Assembly: GCA_964539825.1 (NCBI GenBank)
Contig: CAZIKF010000009.1
Span: 60,563-124,562, forward strand
DNA length: 64,000 nt
Direction: 5' to 3'
Origin: CAZIKF01 sp964539825
GTDB taxonomy: Bacteria > Muiribacteriota > UBA6191
A program made the translations under genes and the position numbers. Numbering within the stretch: position 1 is the stretch's first letter; every line of letters starts with the position of its first letter. Shown one piece after another: positions 26,563-35,783 of the stretch. Under the pieces are notes generated by a model that saw nothing but the letters and a program-made list of their open reading frames with translations, had not been told where the DNA came from and made no database searches.

Positions 26563-29267
26563 CTGACCCTGGCCTCGAAGCATCTCTGTTCCTCACCTGG
26601 GATTTCAACTGCGTCAAAATCATAAAGACCCCTTAAATGGGACTCAATGGAGGGATCTACAAAGATATCCGACTGTAGACCGTGTGCTGTAAGAGTTTCC
26701 AGGTACTCCGCCTTGCGAAGAGGATCTCCCAGGGAGAGAAATTCCATACGCTCGCGGGTTCCCACCAGGCCAAAACTCACTTCTCCCAGGGCCAGCCCCA
26801 CACCGTTTCGGATGGTGAACAAGCCGCTCTCTTCTCTGTGTTGATTCCAGGAACTAAGGAGTTGGTGCACCTCTAGAGAACACTGCAAAGCTCCCTGTAT
26901 GAAGTGTTTGTCACTCTTTTCAAAGAAAAGTGCAACTACTGCATCTCCTACAAAACGCTCAATGACACCCCCGTATTTCTCGACTCTCTCCTGCCAAAAA
27001 CTGAAATACTCACCCAGCATTTCCACAATTTCCTCAGGGGTATACAGCTCACTGAGGCTTGTAAAACTGCGAATGTCTGAAACCAGGACTACAGCCTGAC
27101 CGCTGTGGCTGGCTTTGCCTTCGGTTTCATCCAGCAGATCCAGTACAGCGGAGCTCACATACGGCAGCATACGTTCCTTTTGATCTAGCTCAAGAACCAT
27201 TTCATTAAATCTCTGAATCATCTCAGCACCCTCATGTTTTCCGCTGATGCTTAACTGAAATCCCAGCTCCTTTTGGCGCAGCCTCTGAAACCCGCTTCGT
27301 AAAACCTCCAGGGGGCGTATCACCGATCTGCCCAACCAGAAGAATACCAGAACTCCAAGAACCCAAAATCCAATATGAAAACCTTCGAATCGCCTTTTGA
27401 GGTCTGCAGATTTGGATAAGACGTTAACGCTCTTCTGAAGGATCAGGTAGCGGAAATTAGGAACCACCTCGCTGGGAAAAAAACTTCCCAGGTAGTCATC
27501 CCCCTCAACTCGAACAGACACAACGCGATCGGAATTCTGGCGAGTCTGGTTCCAAACCGTATGAAAAAATTCCGCGTTCCATACGCTGGCCTCAGGAAAG
27601 GAAAAGAATCGTCTACCGGGCATTTCCACAAGCAGCACGGCACCGGGAGGCAGGGATTCCTTCTCAAAGCCTACTTCTTGTAAATAGCGAACAAAGAGAT
27701 CCTGAGCGTTGATGGTGGCCCCAAGCGAGCGCGGTCCCCCGGGAACATCCTCAAGCAACCCGAGAAAGTATTGATCCATCATTAGAACCCTATAGCGTGT
27801 CCACTTACCCCCATCCTTTAAAACGTTCTGACCTTCCGCGAGTATATTTTTGCGAAAACTCTGATCCTTGCGGTTGGCATATTGAACCCATCCGGGGATC
27901 TGATCCTCAATTTTGGAGATCCCGTAGGCTCTCTTAATGAAATCCGCGATCACGAGCCCGGGCTCCTCATTTCTTGAGCGCATTTCCCGTGTTCGTGGGT
28001 CCTTTTCCATCAAGGGGCCAAATCCTTTATATGTACTCAGTACCGCGGTGCTGAGCCGAAAGAGATAAATATTGGTGAAAACATCGAATGCGGTTTCAGA
28101 AGTGGCGACTTGAAAGGGCGGATAATAATAAACTCCATAGAGTCCGTTACTCCAAAGGTCTTTCTGGCTGAGAGGGTTTTCGCGCTGAAAGGCCTCGCGG
28201 ACTTTATCACCCAGTTTTTTCAGGAATATTTCATATTTACTCTCCAGTTCCTTAGAGAAGCTTCTCCACTCGGCCTCCGCGGTCTTTTGATCTAGAAGAG
28301 TCTGTGCTCTGAGTAACTCCTGTTCGGCAAATAGGATTCCCAGGTACAGGAATCCCATAAAGATCATAAATATCAAAAAGAGCTTGGACTCGAATCTAAG
28401 GAATAAAATGCGATAGCCGCCCAATCGATAGAGCCAGACAACCAGGACAAGAAATGCAAGGTTCCAGAGTGTGTTCGAAGAGAGATAGGTTAGATAGCTC
28501 GGAAAGGTGCCTACCCACTTGAATCCTGGGGGTTCTGAGGGGAGAGTCCGGGAGGATCCGTCAAATTCAAACTCATTTTGGCTGGAGGGACGGAGGTTTT
28601 CGTGGGATTGGAGTAGAAAATCCTGGATGCGTTCTTTGAGATGGCGGATGGATACCGCTCCTAAATCCACGATGATAAGAAACCTAAACGGCCCGACTTC
28701 TCGGTAATAACGGTAGAGATAACGACCATAATAAAAAATGGTTTGGAAGGAATTTTGAGTTCCTTGAAATTGTTCGAAGCTTAACGGCACCAGGTAAAGC
28801 TGCTGCATTTTCAAAAATGTCTTCTCCCCGCCTTGAATGGCCAGAAAGGTTCTTTTAACCCAATTTTTGCCAAGAAGTTCCTTGAAATCCACTCCGTTTT
28901 TCATCAATACCCTGGAGCCTCGCGCTAAAAAGAAGCCAGACGCTGTGGGGAAAGGCAGGGGAATGGATTTGATTTGTTTTTTCCAACTTGATTTTGGACT
29001 TTTCAGAATCGAGGAAATCTTTTGTATCCAGGAGTAATGGAGCATCTCCACCAACATGAGCTTTTTCTCATAATTGGGAAATTCTTCCAGGGAGTCTTCA
29101 ATGAGGTCGCGTTGGAGTTCACGCGAATCCTCAATGATAGCCGCAAAGCGCGAAAACTGCCGTTGCCCCTCTTCTCTTCGCAGAAGCCACCAGGAGGAAT
29201 AATTGGCCACGAGATAAATGGCTAATAGTGAAATCAGGAAGAGGCCTTGAAGTCTATAGTACTTCAT
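26559..29267 (-). CDS. Receptor class III nucleotidyl cyclase, metal-binding (C1-like) subunit
   Basis: 902 residues from the ATG at 29267 (a TTG two codons earlier is possible). An N-terminal helix, extracytoplasmic regions, further helices near 265-315 and 629-650, HAMP to about 700, and a cyclase domain from about 725. Both metal-coordinating Asp residues are present (VSDIRSF, Asp731; ERFVGDAVVALF, Asp775). The transition-state residues are lost: where homodimeric cyclases read G-D-x-V-N-x-A-x-R-L it has GDPLRKAEYL, so Asn becomes Arg and Arg becomes Tyr. The adenine-selecting Lys position is Arg. It overlaps the upstream cyclase gene, which has the opposite losses. Confidence 0.88.
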   Translation of the reverse strand: MKYYRLQGLFLISLLAIYLVANYSSWWLLRREEGQRQFSRFAAIIEDSRELQRDLIEDSLEEFPNYEKKLMLVEMLHYSWIQKISSILKSPKSSWKKQIKSIPLPFPTASGFFLARGSRVLMKNGVDFKELLGKNWVKRTFLAIQGGEKTFLKMQQLYLVPLSFEQFQGTQNSFQTIFYYGRYLYRYYREVGPFRFLIIVDLGAVSIRHLKERIQDFLLQSHENLRPSSQNEFEFDGSSRTLPSEPPGFKWVGTFPSYLTYLSSNTLWNLAFLVLVVWLYRLGGYRILFLRFESKLFLIFMIFMGFLYLGILFAEQELLRAQTLLDQKTAEAEWRSFSKELESKYEIFLKKLGDKVREAFQRENPLSQKDLWSNGLYGVYYYPPFQVATSETAFDVFTNIYLFRLSTAVLSTYKGFGPLMEKDPRTREMRSRNEEPGLVIADFIKRAYGISKIEDQIPGWVQYANRKDQSFRKNILAEGQNVLKDGGKWTRYRVLMMDQYFLGLLEDVPGGPRSLGATINAQDLFVRYLQEVGFEKESLPPGAVLLVEMPGRRFFSFPEASVWNAEFFHTVWNQTRQNSDRVVSVRVEGDDYLGSFFPSEVVPNFRYLILQKSVNVLSKSADLKRRFEGFHIGFWVLGVLVFFWLGRSVIRPLEVLRSGFQRLRQKELGFQLSISGKHEGAEMIQRFNEMVLELDQKERMLPYVSSAVLDLLDETEGKASHSGQAVVLVSDIRSFTSLSELYTPEEIVEMLGEYFSFWQERVEKYGGVIERFVGDAVVALFFEKSDKHFIQGALQCSLEVHQLLSSWNQHREESGLFTIRNGVGLALGEVSFGLVGTRERMEFLSLGDPLRKAEYLETLTAHGLQSDIFVDPSIESHLRGLYDFDAVEIPGEEQRCFEARVS

Positions 29268-31944
29268 ACACAACCTGTTTTTTGGAGTAGCCCTTAATGT
29301 CTACTTCGCTCAATTCTTGAATCTGGTAATCAGCAGTGGAGAGGAATCCTTCGCGAGTTGGCCGGTCCAGGTGAATTGTAATGTCTGAGTTTTTCACTCC
29401 GAGCGAGTGTAGTCTTGCAGCCATGTTGACAGTAGCTCCAATCGCGGTGTAGTCCTTGCGCTTTTGTGAACCTACCGGCCCCAAAACTACCGCACCGGTC
29501 GCGATTCCCATACCCACGTTAAGAATAGGGAGCTTTTCCTCGTGATGCTTCAGATTGAGTTTGCTCAGTTCCTTGCGCAATTGGGAAGCCATAGTGAGCA
29601 TGGAGTTCTGGCTTTTGTTGTCCGTGAACAGGGCGATTGCGGCCTGCCCGGTGAATTTGTCCATACTTCCCCCGCTGATCTTGAGTTGGGATTCAAAAAG
29701 CGAGAGAAATTGATTGATCAATTCCAGTTTAGCGTGGGATTCAACGTGATGGGAGATGTCTTCTAAATTGCGGATTCCACAGAAGAGTATGGAGATTTCA
29801 CGGCGGGTGGCGCGTTTCTCCCCACTCTCCAGTGAGCGTAAGGCCATTTGAGAGAGGAAAAAGGAAATCTTTTCCTTTTCACGTAACCCGGCAATCATTT
29901 CGTTAAAAAGCCTGGCCGCAAGGGCGAACTGATCGCGGCCTGGTATGGCAAGGTCCTGGGCGAGATCACCGGAGCGTACTCTCCTCAGGCCGGCACTAAT
30001 AGCAAGAAGGGGATTGGTAACCGCCCTTGAAAGAGGAAAGGAAATGAGCAGCAATGAGCCCAGCATCAGGAAAGTACCGAAGTAAAAGGCATTTTCTGTA
30101 TTCTGAAGGCCTTTGAGAATGGTAGTTCCATCCAGTCGAAGGGTCAGGCTAAGCTTGGGCTGTTTTTCCAGGGGGCCGGTAAAATACAAGAAGAGCTTCC
30201 CATCTTCAAGGAGGGGTTGAAAGATAACCTTTTGCTGGGTTCTTGCTTTTTGAGACTGGAGATTAAAACTACCCCGGTTTTCGTTTTCGAGTGGAAAAGA
30301 ACGACCCGCGCTAAACCCGGATAAAAAATAGTCGAGCCTGGCCTGGGGTATCTCTTCAAGGGAGTCCAAAAAGCCACTTTTTTTATATTCTTCATCGAGG
30401 ATTGCGGCAAGGGTAGAAGATTTGAGAGAGCCAAGTACCAGCCAGGGTATTTCCGTACCAGGTTCGGTAAAAAAGGTCCAAAAATCTCTGGCATCAATCC
30501 AGGGTAGTGGGGTCGCCTTAATACTAAGTGGATAAATCCTGGCAGGGTTATTGAAAAAATCGTCTACAAACCCACCACCCACAAGATTTGGAACGAAGAT
30601 TCGCCGAAGCTCCAGAACTGCTTCCTGAGATTTCCTGAGAACCTCCCTGAAATCCGTCTTTTCTCCCGGACGAAAGGCTTTGAACAATAGCTTTCGAATC
30701 ATCTGGGCATAGGTTGCCTTGGTCACTTCCGAAGAGTTCCGGGATGCGTAAAAGGTCGCTTTCCCGTTTGTAATGAGAACTTCAAGACCATGAACCGTAG
30801 CCAGTTCTACAAGGAATCGATCCAGTGGGTCCAGGGAGGGATCTTTTGGATCTTTCTTTCTCTTTTTGTGCCGCTTCTTCCCCCTCTTTTTACTGTAGGC
30901 TTCGTCTTCATAGTTCTTATGGAAATTGCGGCCTTCTTTACGGCCTTTTTCGAGGAACTCCTGAATCTTGGCAAGGAGTTGAAAGAGTTCAGACTGAAAT
31001 CTTTGTTCTATTCTGTCTTGAAGCCTGGCGACACGATTAAACTGCCGGGTAAGAATGCTTTCGGCTTCATAAATTCTGGCTTGTTCAAGACTCATCAAAG
31101 TAGAGCGTCCAGCGTAGATTAAATATCCCAGGGCCGCGAGGGCAGGTAGTAGAAATCCTCCCAGGAAAATCATGGAAACTCTGGTTGAAGCCCGTGCCAG
31201 GATTGAGCCAATGAGAAAAATGGCCGCCAGGACCAGTAACGCAACACTCCAGGTTTGTCGAAAAAGAGATGGGTATTTTTTGCGTGCCCTTTTTACGGCA
31301 TTAACCTGTACTTTAGGTGGCAGAACCCGCTCCACAGAATGAAGGTAGATTTTGCCGGCAGAGCCGGTTTGTGCATGAATTCCCCTGAGCTTACTGGTGG
31401 GAGATTTCGAGCCCATGTGAAAACTCCTGAATTTCCTGGGAATATGCCAGAGGGTCCAGACCTTTGCTCCAGGCCGGTTTCCTGGATAGGGGAGCCAGAC
31501 GGTCCAGGTCACCCACTTTCCATGCGCTAGAGACTCGAATGATTGGTAGCGATAGAAATTTTTCCTTCCCAGTCCTGGGCTATAGGTAAGGTCGAAGGAG
31601 CCATCGGGTGGATCCTGGGGATCAATCCATATTTGAAATTTAAGTGCCGCTACGGTTGAAGTGAGGGGGTTTTCAAAGCTAAGGCTTCCGAGGGGAGCAT
31701 AATCTCTAAATCTCAGGGCAGGCTTTCCATCTATTTCCACAATCCTTGTCTGTAGCCTCGATACAGGAATACTGCCCAATTCCTCAGTGATCCGGATCCC
31801 TTCACACTCTATGGAACTGGTGCTGATTACCATGCGTCCAAGGGCCTCGGATCCGTGACTCAGGGAGTAGGGAAGGAAAGAAACCAGGATGAGCAGAAGC
31901 CAAATGGGGAGATTCACGGGATTTTCAGTATACCGAATGTTCAC
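29254..31944 (-). CDS. Receptor class III cyclase homologue, C2-like subunit lacking metal-binding Asps
   Basis: 896 residues. Signal or anchor helix near 15-32, a periplasmic beta-rich domain, helices near 228-280, an extracytoplasmic region with a basic Lys/Arg block, a helix near 618-645, HAMP, then a cyclase domain. The metal ligands are replaced: ILFCGIR has Gly723 for the first Asp and DKFTGQAAIALF has Gln767 for the second. The other half-site is kept: Lys763 (DKF), Thr833 (YTAIG), Asn840 and Arg844 (TVNMAARL). Lys/Thr is a base-selecting pair found in many bacterial adenylate cyclases. Alone it should be inactive. The start is a GTG at 31944. It is divergent from leader L3. Confidence 0.88.
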   Translation of the reverse strand: MNIRYTENPVNLPIWLLLILVSFLPYSLSHGSEALGRMVISTSSIECEGIRITEELGSIPVSRLQTRIVEIDGKPALRFRDYAPLGSLSFENPLTSTVAALKFQIWIDPQDPPDGSFDLTYSPGLGRKNFYRYQSFESLAHGKWVTWTVWLPYPGNRPGAKVWTLWHIPRKFRSFHMGSKSPTSKLRGIHAQTGSAGKIYLHSVERVLPPKVQVNAVKRARKKYPSLFRQTWSVALLVLAAIFLIGSILARASTRVSMIFLGGFLLPALAALGYLIYAGRSTLMSLEQARIYEAESILTRQFNRVARLQDRIEQRFQSELFQLLAKIQEFLEKGRKEGRNFHKNYEDEAYSKKRGKKRHKKRKKDPKDPSLDPLDRFLVELATVHGLEVLITNGKATFYASRNSSEVTKATYAQMIRKLLFKAFRPGEKTDFREVLRKSQEAVLELRRIFVPNLVGGGFVDDFFNNPARIYPLSIKATPLPWIDARDFWTFFTEPGTEIPWLVLGSLKSSTLAAILDEEYKKSGFLDSLEEIPQARLDYFLSGFSAGRSFPLENENRGSFNLQSQKARTQQKVIFQPLLEDGKLFLYFTGPLEKQPKLSLTLRLDGTTILKGLQNTENAFYFGTFLMLGSLLLISFPLSRAVTNPLLAISAGLRRVRSGDLAQDLAIPGRDQFALAARLFNEMIAGLREKEKISFFLSQMALRSLESGEKRATRREISILFCGIRNLEDISHHVESHAKLELINQFLSLFESQLKISGGSMDKFTGQAAIALFTDNKSQNSMLTMASQLRKELSKLNLKHHEEKLPILNVGMGIATGAVVLGPVGSQKRKDYTAIGATVNMAARLHSLGVKNSDITIHLDRPTREGFLSTADYQIQELSEVDIKGYSKKQVVYEVL

Positions 31945-31968
31945 ACCGGGCTCGAATTCTTCGATGAG

Positions 31969-32104
31969 TAAACTATACCGAAAAGCAAAGAGATATGTCT
32001 GCGTGCAGGTTCATAACCAAAAAAAGCTCATCGAAGATGGGCAAAGGAATCTACAGATTCCTGATTTGGCCGGGAGTCCTGCCAAACCAAATTCGTTTGG
32101 GCAT
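31969..32104 (+). promoter_or_regulatory. Structured 5' leader, copy L3 (upstream of the 32157 gene)
   Basis: ACTATACCG at 31972-31980 (possible -10), AAAGC, a weak P1, AGGTTCAT, P2 GCTCAT-cgaag-ATGGGC (32026-32042), P3 GGAATC-taca-GATTCC (32046-32061), P4 TTTGGC/GCCAAA (32065-32086), P5 CCAAA-ttcg-TTTGG (32087-32100), then CATATG. P4 and P5 keep perfect pairing with bases different from L2, which is compensatory change. P3 keeps a four-base loop in all copies. The gene start is 53 bases further on. Confidence 0.7.
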
Positions 32105-32156
32105 ATGGATTTTGCTAAGATGAGGTATCTGAACCTGTGAAAGAAGGCTTCGCGAC

Positions 32157-33119
32157 ATGAAATTTTCCTGGTTACTCCTCTTAAACCTACTCTTTTTTGG
32201 GTGCTTTCTGAGTTTGGTAGAGGCCCGCAGAAAGGCGCAAAGTTCTCAAGAAGTCGCCTCTGAAGAATTAGAGTCACTCATCCACTCTGTTCAGGAAGAA
32301 AATGTACGTCTTTGGGGGTTTGTAAAGGACTACCAGCAAACCATGCGTTCCCCTTCGGCGGGAATTGCCCTTACTCCACCCAAGTCCTCAAAGAAAGTAC
32401 ACCGCATAGACACGACCCCTCGAGTGGAGAGCGCTAAACATAAAAGGCGCGGCGGCCTTCATCCCAAGACCCAGGAATCTTTGAAAAGGAATCCATCCAG
32501 GATAAGAAGAGCTAGAAGGCTGACCCGTAAGGATGTTTTAAGAAGCAGAGAGGAGGTAGCGGCAAAAGAAAGAAAGGCTAAAAAAGCTCCACAGCCAAAG
32601 AAGAGGACCGTGGTCCCATCCATGAAGATGTGGAACTTTGAATTGGGAGTGCGGAATTTATCCAATAATTCAGCCGATGGATTTCAGCATGACCATGAAA
32701 TTTTCCATAAACTTTCGCGCAGAATTCGATCCCGGCATCGCGCCTTTATCGAAAGTAAATCAGTTTATTTTCGCGGAGACGGCTCAGGGACTTTTTCAAG
32801 ACTGGGTTTTGGATTCCAACAGTTTCTAAAGAAATTTCAAGATCAGCCGCGCTGGAATCCGTATGTAGCGGCGATCGTTGATCATTGGCGCGGAGATATG
32901 GAGATCTACAAGGGAATTCCCCTGGTAAAAAAGAAGGATTCAAAGGATGTCTATACCACGCGATTAGGAGCTGAATACAACCTCTCCAATTCCAGCAACC
33001 TGGATATTTTCGTTGAACACGGAAGAAATCACCTGGATTTCATAGACGCCAATGGGACAACCATTGAGTTACACGCTCGAAGTAACCTATACGGCCTCGG
33101 AATCCTCCATGAGTTTTAG
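32157..33119 (+). CDS. Hypothetical exported protein, outer-membrane-like C-terminus
   Basis: 320 residues with a signal peptide (FSWLLLLNLLFFGCFLSLVEA). Residues 45-150 are strongly basic and low in complexity (KHKRRGG, RKAKKAPQPKKR). The last 160 residues have alternating hydrophobic strands ending in a terminal Phe (GLGILHEF), as in outer-membrane barrels, though the predicted strands look too few for a full barrel. No family recognised. It is the only gene here flanked by both repeat families: leader L3 upstream and post-stop element A downstream. An AAGAAGG site precedes the ATG by about 9 bases. Confidence 0.6.
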   Translation: MKFSWLLLLNLLFFGCFLSLVEARRKAQSSQEVASEELESLIHSVQEENVRLWGFVKDYQQTMRSPSAGIALTPPKSSKKVHRIDTTPRVESAKHKRRGGLHPKTQESLKRNPSRIRRARRLTRKDVLRSREEVAAKERKAKKAPQPKKRTVVPSMKMWNFELGVRNLSNNSADGFQHDHEIFHKLSRRIRSRHRAFIESKSVYFRGDGSGTFSRLGFGFQQFLKKFQDQPRWNPYVAAIVDHWRGDMEIYKGIPLVKKKDSKDVYTTRLGAEYNLSNSSNLDIFVEHGRNHLDFIDANGTTIELHARSNLYGLGILHEF

Positions 33120-33284
33120 TGAGCCGAGAGCTGAAACTTAGGCACATTCCTGAGGACTTGTAAGCAGCACCTGCTCACCGATCACTCCTAGAACGATGCC
33201 TATAGCATCGCCCGTCGTCGCGATCTGCGACCATGCACTACTTACAAGCCCTCAGGAACGCACCACGTTTCAGCTCTCGACTCA
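33120..33284 (+). repeat. Post-stop cloverleaf-like element, copy A (type copy)
   Basis: Begins on the base after the TAG of the 32157-33119 gene. Arms TGAGCCGAGAGCTGAAAC and its near-complement at the far end pair over about 45 bp with one internal loop (TTAGGCAC on the left, CACCACG on the right). The centre holds AGCAG-cac-CTGCT, a CACTCCTAGAAC linker, CGATGC-ctata-GCATCG, CCGTC, GTCGC-gatct-GCGAC and CATGCAC. The bases TTAG occur on both outer sides, possibly a 4-bp target duplication, but the first is partly the stop codon. The remaining 33285-33444 holds only repeat R1 and no gene. Confidence 0.8.
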
Positions 33285-33372
33285 TTAGTGTTTTTCTTGT
33301 GGGAGATAGTTTCGGCTTTTGCCTCATCTATCTTTTTCTTGTTTGGGGATAGGTTCAGCTCTTGCCTCTTCC

Positions 33373-33401
33373 GTCATCTTCGGGCTTGACCCGGAGATCC
33401 A
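33373..33401 (+). repeat. Dispersed 28-bp palindrome, copy R1
   Basis: GTCATC-TTCGGG-CTTGA-CCCGGA-GATCCA matches a palindrome of the form GTCAT(C)CCG..CTTGA..CGGGATCCA, also seen at 49740, 49804 (reverse), 51497 and 51611 (reverse). It is followed by a CCCGCC/GGCGGG hairpin near 33405-33422. Similar sequences are widespread intergenic repeats in many bacteria. Possibly a transcription end for the converging genes. Confidence 0.5.
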
Positions 33402-33444
33402 TGTCCCCGCCCTAATGGCGGGATCTCGTCTTTTTCTTGGGGAA

Positions 33445-35202
33445 CTATTGTCTGCTGGCCTTTGGCTCTTTAAATTGTGCTGTCTTTTGGTTTCTGTGGA
33501 TTTTGGCCCAGATGTTCAGGGATAGTTCCTGCGCTTTCTTTAATTCTTGTTCGTCTAGCTGGAATCCCAGTTCTTTGAGGACTTCGTCCTGGTCTCCCCT
33601 GCTGGTGTGTAGCACACTGCGCCAGGCGTAGGCTCTGGTGAAATCGATAGGGACCTCTTTTTCACCACTATATAGTCTCGCCAAAAGATCCTGGATCTGG
33701 GTATCTCCCTGCTCCGCGGCTTTGCTAAACCAGACCAGGGCATGATCATAGTCGCGTTCGATACCCTCTCCGTGATAGTAGGCCATGGCCAGTAGAACCT
33801 GGGCATCCTTGAATCCCTCCACTGCCGCCTTTCTGTACCATTTGATCGCGTTGATGTTATTTCGAGGTACACCGTATCCCCGCGCATACATAACTCCCAG
33901 GTTCAATTGTGCTTTGAGATGTCCCTTCTGGGCTGCAAGGAGAGTCCATTGAAAGGCCTGGGCCGGGTCTTTAGGCAGTCCTTCACCATGGAAGTAAAGT
34001 GAACCTAGTTGAAACTGGGATTCAATATGTCCCTGGTAAGCCGCGTTGGCAAACCAATAAGCCGCTTCTTTTGGATCGGCCCTGGTACCCAGCCCGGTGA
34101 AATAGGCGGTACCGCACAGGTATTGAGCGCTGGGATTCCCATGACCTGCCGCACTGGTTAACCATTTGAGCGCTTCTTCGTATTGCTGGTCCTTGAGCAG
34201 CAAAATACCTAGCTGCGCCTGGGACTGAAAAGACCCCTTTTCAGCGGCCTTGCGTAGGTATTCAATGGCTTTCTTGGGGTCTTGAGGGTAGTTCATTGCC
34301 CCTCTTAAATAGGCTGCTCCCAGAAGAAGCTGAGCTTCCTTATGGCCTTTTTTTGCGGCAAGGCTTAGATATTGATTTGCCCTGGGAAGATCCTGTTGAA
34401 CTACTACACCCCCTCGATAGATTCTTGAAAGGGTGTATAAGGAAGCGCCATGTCCTTCCTTGGCAAGACTCTCCCAGAACACAATTGCTCGGCGTGGGTT
34501 GGGGGGGAGACGTTTGCCCTCAAAGTAGATTTGCCCAAGGTAATAGGTCGCTTCAGCATGGCCGTGACGCGCGGCATCCATGAGTAGTCCCAGGCCTCGC
34601 GGAGTAAGAAGGGGATTATCAAGTTCGATGAACTCTTTCCCCTTTTGAAACTGCTTTTCAAGTCCCTTTGCCAATTCTTTTCCCCGTACGGTCTCTCCCT
34701 GTCCGAGACTGGCCTGTAAGTGATTGAGAATCAGAGCGGCCTCCTCAACCCCCTGCTCAGCGGATTCAATCAGCCAACGTCTGGCTTCTGAGGAGTTCTT
34801 ACCAGAAGAATCCATTTCCAGCAAAAGAATTGCCGTGGCTAACTGCCCATAGGGTTGTCGTTGGAGGGCCGCCTGTCGGTACCAATAGGATGCCTTGGAC
34901 AGACTGGCCACCGCACCTCTTCCAAACTGGAAATTGCTGGCTAGCAGCACCATTACGTCAGCGTGACCCCGGGAAGCTTTATTGAGGTAAAAGGAATGGT
35001 TCGCACCATGGTACTGGTACATGGGTAATGTGGTTTGCAGAGTGGATTCCTCACTGAATTCCAGTTTTTCTCCGCTGTATTCCTCTACAAAGTTCCGTGT
35101 CCAACCCTGAAAGTCAGGATCAGGCGGAAGTTTGGCGCGGGCGAAACTCACGCCTGCCAGGAGAATGAAAACAAAAAAATGAAAAAATGAAATTCTACCC
35201 AT
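33445..35202 (-). CDS. Secreted Sel1-repeat (TPR-like) protein
   Basis: 585 residues with a signal peptide (FFVFILLAGVSFARA). From about residue 85 it consists of roughly eleven Sel1-type repeats of 32-38 residues, for example AQYLCGTAYFTGLGTRADP, SQFQLGSLYFHGEGLPKDP and AQLNLGVMYARGYGVPRN, each ending in AA..G. Sel1 proteins form alpha-solenoids that scaffold protein complexes. The signal peptide places this one in the periplasm or outside the cell. It is monocistronic and converges on the 32157 gene, separated by element A. A 9-bp inverted repeat lies 40 bases before its start. Confidence 0.9.
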   Translation of the reverse strand: MGRISFFHFFVFILLAGVSFARAKLPPDPDFQGWTRNFVEEYSGEKLEFSEESTLQTTLPMYQYHGANHSFYLNKASRGHADVMVLLASNFQFGRGAVASLSKASYWYRQAALQRQPYGQLATAILLLEMDSSGKNSSEARRWLIESAEQGVEEAALILNHLQASLGQGETVRGKELAKGLEKQFQKGKEFIELDNPLLTPRGLGLLMDAARHGHAEATYYLGQIYFEGKRLPPNPRRAIVFWESLAKEGHGASLYTLSRIYRGGVVVQQDLPRANQYLSLAAKKGHKEAQLLLGAAYLRGAMNYPQDPKKAIEYLRKAAEKGSFQSQAQLGILLLKDQQYEEALKWLTSAAGHGNPSAQYLCGTAYFTGLGTRADPKEAAYWFANAAYQGHIESQFQLGSLYFHGEGLPKDPAQAFQWTLLAAQKGHLKAQLNLGVMYARGYGVPRNNINAIKWYRKAAVEGFKDAQVLLAMAYYHGEGIERDYDHALVWFSKAAEQGDTQIQDLLARLYSGEKEVPIDFTRAYAWRSVLHTSRGDQDEVLKELGFQLDEQELKKAQELSLNIWAKIHRNQKTAQFKEPKASRQ

Positions 35203-35783
35203 CTACCTCCATTTATCGATGATTTCTTGGGAATTCTGCATGAATTCTCCTCAGAATTAAGGGAGAATTCAGGTAGTTGGTGGTCAGTAGCGGGTATTCA
35301 TTAGATTAACGAGTCATCTAATGATCCAGATTCACCAGGCCCTGTCATCTCGTGATTTGACTCAGGGGTAGGGAATAGATTTCGATAATACAAAAAAACT
35401 AAAAAAACAGGCTTTTTTGTTGTAATTTGATCCTTCTCGCGCTTAAATGGTCCCTGGTCATTTTTCAATGATTCTCCCCCCAATTCCAGGCCCCGAAACA
35501 ACCTAGCTAACCAGTCTGACAGAAACCTATTACTTATGCGGTTTTGTGTCCTACTTAGCTACGTGCTCATACAAAAAACTTCTAAAATTGGCAAAAAATG
35601 TTTGTAAATTCCTTTGCAAATCCGTATGCTCAATCTGGTGGAAATCTTAGGAATTGCAGGAAAATCATTGTGAATCCTGCGGGGGATTTCGATAGGACAA
35701 CTGAGACCCAAAGCGACAGGATGTCCCAGGGTGGTTGAGGTTAATTTAGTTCTAGTATCAGGCTTAGAGTGAGGTTGTCTTTT
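35203..35783. other. Gene-free interval with two perfect inverted repeats
   Basis: GAATTCTCC/GGAGAATTC (35242-35250 and 35262-35270) and CATTAGAT/ATCTAATG (35299-35306 and 35316-35323) are perfect inverted repeats upstream of the Sel1 gene and could be operators or leader hairpins. A degraded piece of the GTCATC palindrome family lies near 35347-35370. From 35380 to 35783 the sequence is AT-rich with no supported gene; it may hold the promoter of the small gene at 35784. Confidence 0.45.

Noticed and set aside
33120..33284. Post-stop elements as integron attC sites
   Set aside because: Imperfect inverted repeats directly after stop codons recall attC, but the GTTRRRY and RYYYAAC core sites are absent, the copies are 4-28 kb apart, and the genes are not cassette-like. 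No integrase is present.
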